Below, piece after piece: positions 36,885 to 46,010 of a stretch of 60,000 nucleotides of DNA. Every line of letters begins with the position of its first letter. Within the stretch, counting starts at the first letter, position 1. Source of the DNA: Gnetum montanum (Eukaryota > Streptophyta > Gnetopsida > Gnetales > Gnetaceae). The translations under genes and the position numbers were made by a program. The stretch lies in the NCBI GenBank assembly GCA_015680685.1, contig MNCI01000651.1:606168-666167 (forward strand), given 5' to 3'. Below the pieces are notes generated by a model. It was not told where the DNA came from and did no database searches. It saw nothing but the letters and a program-made list of their open reading frames with translations.

Positions 36885-38811
36885 GGATTCAAAGCATACA
36901 TCCTAGACTTCTGTAAGTGTGACATGATGGGGCGACATCCCTTAGGACATCTACTAATATGAACATCCTTACATCCCTTAGGATGTTCATATTGGCAGAT
37001 GTTACACCCGCCACCATCATTTGATTTAGTTTCGCCAACTTCCTCTACTGCAAAAATCTTGCACTTACCCCTTTAATTAGCATTTTCATCTTCCTTTCAC
37101 ATCTTGCAGTCATAATCACTACTTTATTCTTTAGAATCTTTAGTAATTTTTAGAATAGTGTAAAATCTACTATGCATGGAGTCCCATAATTGATCTACCT
37201 TAGCTAAGATTTTAGACGTAAAATTTTGAATCGATAAGGTTTTTTGATTCACCACATCATCACATGATGATTCCTCTTCACTATCACAGAATTGGACCTC
37301 CCCTTTGCAAATGGAAGAATCTCAGTTGTATTCTTTTTCACTTTCACATTTCCTCAATTCTTCTTCTTCTTTTGCTACCTGCTTGATTAGCCTTTGGATT
37401 TGATGGACTCTTAACTTTGATAGTCTTCCTTGGGCATAGGTCCCAAGATTTCTCCTTGTTTCAAAGCAAAGCCCCTCTATGATGTGGTGAAGTTGTTCCT
37501 ACTCAGAGTAACCATGGCTAGGGCATTAGTGTAATAAGGAATAATATTTATCCATGGTGGCATCTAAGGACTCATGTGTTCCTTGCTTCCAACCTTGGAT
37601 CTACCTTCTAAGATTGGACACTCAAGAGTATGTTTGATACTTGTTGTTGAATAGTTCAAGCATCATACTTCATCTAAAAATTGATTCTGGCCCCAAGGAC
37701 TAGTACCAGCTTTTTGCTTCTTTGACGAGTGTCTTGGGAAACAACTTTAGCTTTTGCCAGTCATTTTCTATGTTTTTTAGGGCATAGGCATCATGAAAAT
37801 CTTGAAGATGATTTTGTGGATCAAAGCTATATCCCCCTCAAACTTGGAGATGTTGTTCATATCTAATCACTTGATCCTACTATCTTTCACATGTCTTTTT
37901 GGAATTCTTGTTGCCTCTATGATGTTTAGCATGCTTTAGGTGATGAGAAAACACTCATCGTAGTCATGACCTTGGTGCCTATAATGCCCTTTACTACCTC
38001 TTTGTTCATGGTGATAGGCCTTTCTTGAATACCCATGCCCCAACTCTTGACTTGCCCAATGGTCCCTATGATCATATCGATGCCGTTGATCACCTTCATC
38101 ATAATTGTATCCCTTGTGATTGTGTTTAGTGCCAGAAGAGGAAGAAGATGATGACAAAGGTAAAGAGGAAAGAGGACTAGCATCATCATAGTGCTTTTCA
38201 TCCACTCTTTGGTGGTTGCGGCCACAATTATGATCATGTTGCTTGCCCACATCCCTACCATAACCCTCCTCCTTGGATCCCCCTTTGTTATTGGATCCAT
38301 TCTTGCTAGAACTAGGATTATGTATCATGGACTGTAAGTTCTAGTTTTGACCTCCTTCACCAAAGTTAAAGAGAGGAGTCTCTTTGTACGGAAAACCCCC
38401 AAAGAAGGGTTCTCCACCATATTTTTAGTACATTAGGAATGGAGAATCATTGGACCACTTCCCTTCATAGATTCATAACACTGCTCTAGCTATTGATCCC
38501 TTAGACGTTGTGCATCAATGGGATGATAATCCCTAGCATCACTATCCTACACAACATATTCAGAATGAAGCCCTTGGATACCCAACTACATAAGAGTTTG
38601 GTGGAGCATTACAGAAATGGATCGATCAGGCGACAACACAATGTTGCCCTCCATGTCTCACCACTGTAGTTGTTCATCTTGGTGTAGGATGAAGGTGAAA
38701 TTGGATACATACTCATCAAGATGAGCATATATCACTCTATATTACTAGGAAACTTGCTGATTTACTTTGTTAAACTTGGGTAGAGACTCACTCTTGTGAG
38801 AAAAAGACATC
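36885..38811 (-). pseudogene. gag of the 13-kb element
   Basis: A minus-strand relic starting near ATG 38811 (MSFSHKSESLPKFNKV). It has a low-complexity Ser/His/Gly-rich stretch (38328-37936 in one open frame), then the capsid-like core near 37860-37350 (ENDWQKLKLFPKTLVKEAKSWY, LELFNNKYQTYS, YYSLL, QGRLSKLRVHQIQ). A zinc-knuckle-like CQYEHPKGC follows near 37005-36975, with the HPKGC part locally duplicated. The core aligns with the better preserved gag at 42298-43137. It is broken by stops and frameshifts. Confidence 0.75.
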
Positions 38812-38954
38812 TTGTATTGGAAGATAAGAAATGCAGTGTGCTTTTTTATAATTGTTGTAGTTATTTTGATGTATGATATGAATTTAGGATTCATTTCAAC
38901 AATGTTAAATAATTTTTCACTAAATCCTAGATAGCACACATAACAAACTAAAGG

Positions 38955-38972
38955 TCCCCAGCAATGGCGTTA
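38955..38972 (-). other. Primer-binding site, Asp-tRNA type
   Basis: Immediately inside the 5' LTR the minus strand reads TTAACGCCATTGCTGGGGAC, matching the plant gypsy primer site TGGCGCCGTTGCCGGGGA (complement of the 3' end of tRNA-Asp) with G-to-A and C-to-T type changes. It fixes the element's orientation. Confidence 0.75.
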
Positions 38973-38973
38973 A

Positions 38974-39863
38974 TGATGAGCAGTGAGTGTATCCTACACC
39001 CAACCATACAAATTACAAGTGTTCATGTGCAATCTAGTTGAATTCCACAAACCTTAAGTTCCTAAGTACGTTGGTTTTAGGAAGTGAAATCTAATCATGA
39101 TGATCGTTGTCTTCCCAACTACACTTGTGAAACTTAGTTGTATGGTTAAGTGTATTTAAGGCACATGATTTTTTTATTTTATATTTTATTCACCTACAAT
39201 TGATAACAAGATGAAACTCAATTTATTAACCAATTTAACTAATTTGATTGCTAATTAATAACTAACTATCCTAACATAATCATCTAGTCCCACCTTTCGT
39301 ACACATCTTGAATGCATACAACACTACTAGGTTACCAAGCGTTAAGCACTGCTGGGATTACCAAGTGTTGTATGTTATGCTTGAAGCGATCATACTTACA
39401 TGTTTAATCTATTTAGCTTAATTAGTTAATTAATTAAATTCTTACTTATCTTAATTAATTGTGTAATTAATGAAAATGGTAAATGTAGAAATAAATCATT
39501 AATCTATTCCAAGTGCTACAAGGTTTGATCAAAAGGCTTGTCTTTATTGCTATTCACACTAGTGTGCTTAGGCACATTAATGCTCAAAAAAAGATCCGTA
39601 CACTTTCTAACTTCTACTATAGGCACTTAGAAAAATATTCTAAGTTTCAAATGACAAAATTGCAGGAGCTTCACTACAACTATGACAACACATGCCATAA
39701 ACATGACGGATGAGCACATATTTATAGACTTTATTGTGGAGCTATGTCGATGGGGCCCCATAAACATAGTAAACGCTACCTTAATGTGGCCTCATTGATG
39801 GGGACCCATCGATGAGGCCACATCAATGGGGGCCCATTATTGTGATACTTTGATGCTTCATCA
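38974..39863 (-). repeat. 5' LTR of the 13-kb gypsy element
   Basis: 890 bp, starting TGATGAGCAGTGAG and ending GCTTCATCA. U3 at the right end contains an almost perfect 40-bp palindrome at 39784-39823 (arms ATGTGGCCTCAT.GATGGG and its complement) plus further GATGGGGCCCC copies near 39749. The minus-strand TATA box is near 39720 (TCTATAAATATG). It shares all major blocks with the 3' LTR. Confidence 0.9.
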
Positions 39864-39868
39864 CCATC
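39864..39868. repeat. Target-site duplication CCATC (right copy)
   Basis: This pairs with 26805-26809. Reading the older integrase frame across the two flanks with one copy removed restores continuity. Confidence 0.9.
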
Positions 39869-41130
39869 AATTTGACATTCAACTTTCCTCATACCCTCAT
39901 TAGCCTTGGAAGATATATACTTAAATCTTTTTTTCTAAGTGAGATTTGACTTATGGATGCAATTACTTCATTTGTTGAACAAAAATACTTAAAGAGGTAT
40001 AATCATCAAATTTCTTGAATTCAAATATCATCATTAGTAAAAAACCATGATTGACAATAGAAGGAGTCTTGTTAATACTCGTAGGAAAAGCATTATTATA
40101 TGAGAGTTCAAATTGGGCTAACATATTCTCCCATATTTGAGGTTGATTCTCACATAAATATGTAAGAATATATAGTAAAGATCTATTTGCAACTTTAGTT
40201 TATGCATTGATTTGAGGATGATAGGCTATAGAAAATGACAACTTTGTTCCCAATAATTTCCAAAGAGTTCTCCAAAAATAACTTGTGAATTTGACATTCC
40301 TATTACTCAAATATTCAATGGCATGTCATGTAATTTTATAACATGCTAAAAGAATAAATGAACAACATGAAAAACATCACTTATGCTTATACATGGAATA
40401 AATGAACCATCTTAATAAATCTATATATCATAATAAGGATAGAATCATGACTAGATCTTATTATTGGGATGTCATAAATAGAGTCTAAAGAGATACTTTT
40501 CCAAGGAGTATTTAGGATTAAGAAAGGTATGTAGTATCCATCAACACCTTTTCCACCTTTGGACTTTTGGAAAACATAACATTCCTTAACAAATTTAACA
40601 TCTCTATATGTAACTAACCAAAAGTAATTCTTACTCAATAATTCCATTGTCTTTACCTTAGTCATATGTCCAACTATGTCATTATTGTGCTTTCTTTCAT
40701 GAATCTTAAATTTAAAATCACATTTGACGATGTTTAAAAAGAATAACATTCTTAATATGACAAGCCTTCTATTTGTATGTCCTTACTAACAATAAAGAAT
40801 ATAGTTTTTTTCCAAAAATCAGTATCATTAGGATACTATTTGGGAAAAGAATCAAAGCCATTAACCTCAACATGAGAATGAGCAACATGGATTCTAGACA
40901 AAGCATTAAAAGTTACATTAGATTTGTCACTCCTATGCTTTGGAATCCTTGAAGTTTTTCAACTTATTTCATAGGTTTATCACTTAATTTCTTATGAGAA
41001 CTCAAAAAATGAAGTTCTTAATGATCAGTAAGTAAAAGAAATTTGGATCCCAATAAATAATGTCTCTAATCTTTAATTTCTTGAAGTATAGCATATTTTT
41101 CTTTCTCATATATGTTAAGTTTAGTAATGT
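39869..41130 (-). pseudogene. RNase H and integrase of the older gypsy element (right part)
   Basis: The minus strand has an RNase H block AILQEIKD...RHYLLGSKFLLLTDH near 41095-41010. The open frame 40749-40387 carries an integrase zinc-binding region (NDIVGHMTKVKTMELLSKNY, then VKECYVF, where the second Cys of CxxC is Phe) and the start of the core (WKSISLDSIYDIP, with the first catalytic Asp). The frame continues with decay to KVECQIDG at the insertion point and resumes at 26804. The style of the pol recalls chromoviruses, but no chromodomain was seen. Confidence 0.75.
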
Positions 41131-41788
41131 TTGAATCACATGGTCTAAGGAAACTAGAAATAATTGATGACTCAATTAGTAAGAAACATATTGAAATTAC
41201 AACACATCATGGGTTCTATAATTGTTGCAATGTTAAGTAACTACATTGTACTTGATAGCTAAAAATGTAAATAATGATAGATAGTACTACATAATGTTGC
41301 TTTGATTCTTTTATCTCTTACTACTCACACAATCAAACCAAAGACAATAATGTTTCTTTAATTCTTTTGTCTCTCACTACTCATATAATCAAACTAGAGA
41401 AAACACACCTATGTATGTTAGAAAGAAGAGTCATGTTGATAACTTGACTAGACATAATGAGTAGTTAAAATTAATTAAAAGATGTAACTAATAGAATTGC
41501 TTATAATAAAATTTAACCAACAAGTACTACAACTTAGTAACACATGATGGTATAAAACAAACATTCATGGTATTACAAAATATAGACATTGTTTGACATG
41601 TTAAACTTAATAAATTATACTAAATCTTTAATACCATCCCTCAAGCTTAACATTACAAACAATAGTGTTGCTTTACTATGTATAGATAAGTCCATGATCA
41701 TTATAGGTTAAGTGATAAGTAAAATATTACTTTATTATTATTCTCCACTAAACTACATGAATTAGAGATTCCTAATCATAACTAATGG
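41131..41788. other. AT-rich DNA between gypsy fragments
   Basis: No frame or motif recognised. It may be the RT part of the older element in an unreadable state. Confidence 0.4.
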
Positions 41789-42165
41789 TGATGAGCAACA
41801 AGTAGTTCCTATGGCCAACCATACGAATCACCAACATTCAATAAGAAATTCAGTTGAATTCTTTAGAATTTAGCTCTTTAACTACACCTTATCAAGGTAG
41901 TGAATATTAAAGATGTGATCGGTGTCTTCCCAATTCTATTTGTGAGGTACAGTGGTGTGGTTAAGTGTAACTGGGGCATATGATTTGTATAACTTTCATA
42001 TTTTTATCTATTTCTTCCAAGCATGAAAATAAAGTAATTAGATGCTTAATTGGTCTAGAAACTATCTAATTCCTTACTAATCCTAACATATGCGTTTTTT
42101 CCTATCTTCCATACACATCCAAGACATATTAAACACTATTAGGTTACCAAGCATGAACACTTCAA
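41789..42165 (-). repeat. Truncated LTR, minus orientation
   Basis: It starts TGATGAGCAACAAGTAG and follows the LTR family (GCCAACCATACGAATCAC, GTCTTCCCAATTCTATTTGTGAGG, GGTTAAGTGTAACTGGGGC, CACTATTAGGTTACCAAGCATG), but breaks off near 42165 before the R-U3 part. It stands head-to-head with the plus-strand gag that follows, so it cannot be that element's normal 5' LTR. Confidence 0.6.
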
Positions 42166-42297
42166 GTGAGTTTAAAATTATGGTTTTAATTTTAGCTACT
42201 TGCCCCTACTATGTGAGAAGAGCCCCATCAAAAACTGCTTTTTCCTTTATGTCTTTACCAAAGAAGTATTGTGGTCATCTCTTGAAAAGAAGAAATT

Positions 42298-44197
42298 ATG
42301 AAAAGTCACATAAATATACACACAACAATGCCTCTCCTACAAGATGATATTAATGCCACACTTAGTGAGGAGGTTCATTGGAGAACCAATGAGTTATATG
42401 ACGATGAAGATTGGAGTATACAACCTGAAGTGGGAGTTTCTTATAAGCATGAACAAAAACAACGTCATCACAACGCACGAAAGCCTAACTTACCTGATGA
42501 CGATGAACCCCCACTGGCCACTACCAGTTTCACGCAAATACAAGAGGCTGTTCGAATCTCACGTAGGCATCGTAAAGAGAGCCGACTACCTAGGCTTGAT
42601 TTAAACAGCTTTCCTAAATTTTTAGGAGGCTATGACTCAGATCTGCATCAACATTTACTAGCCTTCTACGATGCCTGCACATGGAATAACATTGATAATA
42701 GTTGGCAAAAACTGAAGCTCTTTCTGACGACACTCGTTGACCAAGCTAAAGTATGGTATAGATCGTTAAAACCAAATTTAATATGGCGCTGGTCAACATT
42801 GGTAGAGGTGTTTAACGAAAATTATCAAACCTATGCAAGAGTGTCAGCCTTGAGGAAACAAATCCAAAGATGGAAACAAGCACAACATGAACCCTTGGAC
42901 ATGGCCTTGGAAAGATATTATTCACTGTTAAACAACTGTCCAGGCCATGGGTTTTCCAAGGAAAGGCTAATGTATCACATCATTGATGGGCTATGTAATG
43001 AAACAAGAGAGACCTTAGGAACGTATGCCCGAGGTCAACTATACAACCTACGAACCCATCAAATCCAAGAGCTTATTAAGCGGGTAGTAAAAGAAGAAGG
43101 AGAGTTAGCTACATGGGAGAGCGTTGAAAAACTCTAACGAGACCAAAATCTTAACTCAATAAAGGTCCATAATCATAACAAGGAGATATCAACAAATCTC
43201 AAGGTGGAAACATCATCTTTGCCAATACAACAATCGTTAGAAGAAGCTGAGGCAAAGATCAATAAGATGTTGGAATGGATGAATCAAAAGTGTGGAGAAT
43301 ATATCAACATCATTGGAGATAGAGTTTTGACAACCCAAGAAGCAGGGCGAAATAATAGACATTCAGAAAGAAGAAATGAAGGGACTAAGTGCTCAACTGC
43401 CAACCCTACATATGAATGCAACATATGCCTATACGATCACCCCAAAGGTCAATGCCCAATATTGTTACATCTACATGAGCATTGGGGAAACACGTTACAT
43501 CCAGAGTTCATACAGAGATACTGTGTTCAATCACAGTGGCAACAATCCCAGTCGTGGGGGAATCCACCCTTAGACTGGAGGCACCCTTCACATTTTCTGA
43601 ATCCAAATGCTTATAACGTTCAACACCCTGTTTCTTCAACTGGGCCACCATACTCTATCTCACCACAATATTATTCCCCACAATACCATCAACCCATGCC
43701 TCCAACACAACCACCACCTTGTGCACCTTTCATTCCTCCTAAATTTCAACATTCTTATCCTTTCCCTCCTTCCACAGTGCCACCAACTGTTCCTAAGGTG
43801 TTTGTACCACCGCAACCCACGAACAACACTTGTGCTGCTGCTACTAACAGCAGTGAAGAGCCTCTTTAACATCAAAGGCGTCCTTTCTTTAAACACGGCC
43901 GTAGGAAGGGACAACACAACTCTGAGGCCACTGCATCTTCCAACCCAACAAAAGTTCCACACTGTGGTGCACCCTTACCTTCGAACCCAACGCCTCATGT
44001 AACCTCATCAGGGCCACCAACTTACACTCCAACAACTATAAGGCCCAATGAACACCACCATGGGAGGCATCATCCCAATCCTTGCATACCATCTAATGGT
44101 CCTAAACATCATAGTGGGTCAACTCGTTATCCGGGAACTACATCGTATGAAGTGCCCCACTGTGTTTATTACAAAGTGTGTGAAATCCAAGGTGATA
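42298..44197 (+). pseudogene. gag of the plus-strand gypsy element
   Basis: One reading frame continues from 42298 to the assembly gap, interrupted only by TAA at 43135-43137 and 43867-43869, each explicable as CAA to TAA. The capsid-like core is at residues of about 95-260: LDLNSFPKFLGGYDSDLHQH, SWQKLKLFLTTLVDQAKVWY, LVEVFNENYQTYARV. A zinc knuckle CNICLYDHPKGQC (CX2CX3HX4C, one residue shorter than the standard spacing) is near 43417-43455, followed by a long Pro/Gln/His-rich tail. Gag packages the element RNA in cytoplasmic particles. It is much better preserved than the gag of the 13-kb element. Confidence 0.8.
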
Positions 44198-45147
44198 NNN
44201 NNNNNNNNNNNNNNNNNNNNNNNNNNNNNNNNNNNNNNNNNNNNNNNNNNNNNNNNNNNNNNNNNNNNNNNNNNNNNNNNNNNNNNNNNNNNNNNNNNNN
44301 NNNNNNNNNNNNNNNNNNNNNNNNNNNNNNNNNNNNNNNNNNNNNNNNNNNNNNNNNNNNNNNNNNNNNNNNNNNNNNNNNNNNNNNNNNNNNNNNNNNN
44401 NNNNNNNNNNNNNNNNNNNNNNNNNNNNNNNNNNNNNNNNNNNNNNNNNNNNNNNNNNNNNNNNNNNNNNNNNNNNNNNNNNNNNNNNNNNNNNNNNNNN
44501 NNNNNNNNNNNNNNNNNNNNNNNNNNNNNNNNNNNNNNNNNNNNNNNNNNNNNNNNNNNNNNNNNNNNNNNNNNNNNNNNNNNNNNNNNNNNNNNNNNNN
44601 NNNNNNNNNNNNNNNNNNNNNNNNNNNNNNNNNNNNNNNNNNNNNNNNNNNNNNNNNNNNNNNNNNNNNNNNNNNNNNNNNNNNNNNNNNNNNNNNNNNN
44701 NNNNNNNNNNNNNNNNNNNNNNNNNNNNNNNNNNNNNNNNNNNNNNNNNNNNNNNNNNNNNNNNNNNNNNNNNNNNNNNNNNNNNNNNNNNNNNNNNNNN
44801 NNNNNNNNNNNNNNNNNNNNNNNNNNNNNNNNNNNNNNNNNNNNNNNNNNNNNNNNNNNNNNNNNNNNNNNNNNNNNNNNNNNNNNNNNNNNNNNNNNNN
44901 NNNNNNNNNNNNNNNNNNNNNNNNNNNNNNNNNNNNNNNNNNNNNNNNNNNNNNNNNNNNNNNNNNNNNNNNNNNNNNNNNNNNNNNNNNNNNNNNNNNN
45001 NNNNNNNNNNNNNNNNNNNNNNNNNNNNNNNNNNNNNNNNNNNNNNNNNNNNNNNNNNNNNNNNNNNNNNNNNNNNNNNNNNNNNNNNNNNNNNNNNNNN
45101 NNNNNNNNNNNNNNNNNNNNNNNNNNNNNNNNNNNNNNNNNNNNNNN
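44198..45147. other. Assembly gap (950 N)
   Basis: An unbroken run of N. The pol region expected between gag and the accessory ORF (about 3.5 kb in this class) would not fit in 950 bp, so the gap is mis-sized, or the element lacks most of pol, or the assembly joins two copies. Open frames spanning it are meaningless. Confidence 1.
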
Positions 45148-45466
45148 TGTAATTTGGTTGTAATCTTCATTAATTTTCTAGCTAGAACACACAATTTCTT
45201 ACCCTCAGCTTAGTTTTTCATAATTTTCTTTCCCATTTATTAACCCTCAAAACTTTAACGTTCTAATGTACCATTACATTCCCTTTTCTTCATAACCGCC
45301 AAAGTTTTAATTGTTAAATTCACATCCTTATCAATCAAAGTGCCTCTCGAATTCATGTAATTACCCTTGAATATATTAATCCTTGTCAATGTCCTCACTT
45401 TATACATTAATTTCAAGAAAAATCATTAAAAATTCGGTCTTAACCAGGTGTCTCACTACAGTTTGG
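45148..45466 (+). other. Spacer upstream of the internal promoter
   Basis: AT-rich, no open frame. By position it corresponds to the spacer between integrase and accessory ORF in the 13-kb element. Confidence 0.4.
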
Positions 45467-45560
45467 ATGAGATATCGCGTCCCACGAGATATCATGTACG
45501 CGATGTACCGTATGCGATATCGCGTCCCTTTTTCCTATAAATAGGAACCCCCGCCACAAC
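45467..45560 (+). promoter_or_regulatory. Internal U3-like promoter of the plus-strand element
   Basis: GATATCGCGT at 45471-45480, a diverged full palindrome GATATCATGTACGCGATGTA at 45488-45507 and TATGCGATATCGCGT at 45511-45525 are followed by a TATA box (CTATAAATAG) at 45535-45544. These words are those of U3 in this element's LTR (48993-49081), where they also stand just before a TATA box. The downstream leader then runs to the accessory ORF. Promoter function is inferred from this arrangement. Confidence 0.6.
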
Positions 45561-46010
45561 ACTTAGCTTCATTTGCCATTTACACGGGGGGAAGTTTTTG
45601 AATTTTTTCTCTGCGACTTGCAATTGAGTGACCCTTGCTTTTTCACCTATATCTCGCGCGCTGGTACTCCGATTTTAATTCCGTTTGAACCTGCTTCAAC
45701 CCAGAGTGTTCAGTTTAGTCGTGGGGGAGAGACACTTGCTGAAAAGTGCCTAACTTTTTTGAAATTTCTCATCACCCAAAGGACATCAATTAGGGTAATT
45801 AATACTAACACTTAGACAAATTGTGCCACAAATCATATCACCTTAAGCATACCAGGAGCTTAAATTGAAATTCCACCTAAGTCATAGGACCCATTATCAT
45901 AATTTTTGGGCACGATCACACAATAACATGAGATCTTTATTTAAGGCAAGTAGTAAGGTATCACTTGATTTCCTAAACAACCTTACTAACGTTGGCCCGT
46001 GTGATTGCAG
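45561..46010 (+). other. Leader of the accessory ORF with probable intron
   Basis: Between the TATA box and the accessory frame there is no long frame in phase. The 3' end, GCCCGTGTGATTGCAG at 46010, is a good plant 3' splice site, and AGGGTAATTAATAC near 45792 is a possible 5' splice site, giving an intron of about 215 bp. The short frame 45573-45815 has no recognisable domain. Confidence 0.4.

Larger units (their letters stand above)
26810..39863 (-). mobile_element. Complete Ty3/gypsy retrotransposon with accessory ORF
   Basis: A 13,054-bp element on the minus strand, bounded by LTRs (5' LTR 38974-39863, 3' LTR 26810-27714) and a CCATC target duplication. In transcription order: LTR, primer site (38955-38972), gag (from about 38811), zinc knuckle, protease, RT, RNase H, integrase (to about 32690), a spacer with a candidate internal promoter, an accessory ORF (30772-27936), a polypurine tract and the LTR. 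The order protease-RT-RNase H-integrase defines Ty3/gypsy. The Asp-tRNA-like primer site and the extra ORF after integrase recall the Tat/Athila side of the family. All frames carry stops, and the LTRs have clearly diverged, so insertion is old. It landed in the integrase gene of another gypsy element. Confidence 0.92.

Noticed and set aside
37926-38300. 124-codon frame MDPITKGDPRRR...
   Set aside because: Alternative-frame shadow of the His/Ser-rich gag stretch at 37936-38328.
43607-44002. Plus and minus frames overlapping the gag tail
   Set aside because: Shadows of the Pro/Gln-rich tail of gag, which is in the 42298 frame.
44048-45213. Long open frames of 341-371 codons on both strands
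   Set aside because: They span the N run of the assembly gap; no real coding content.
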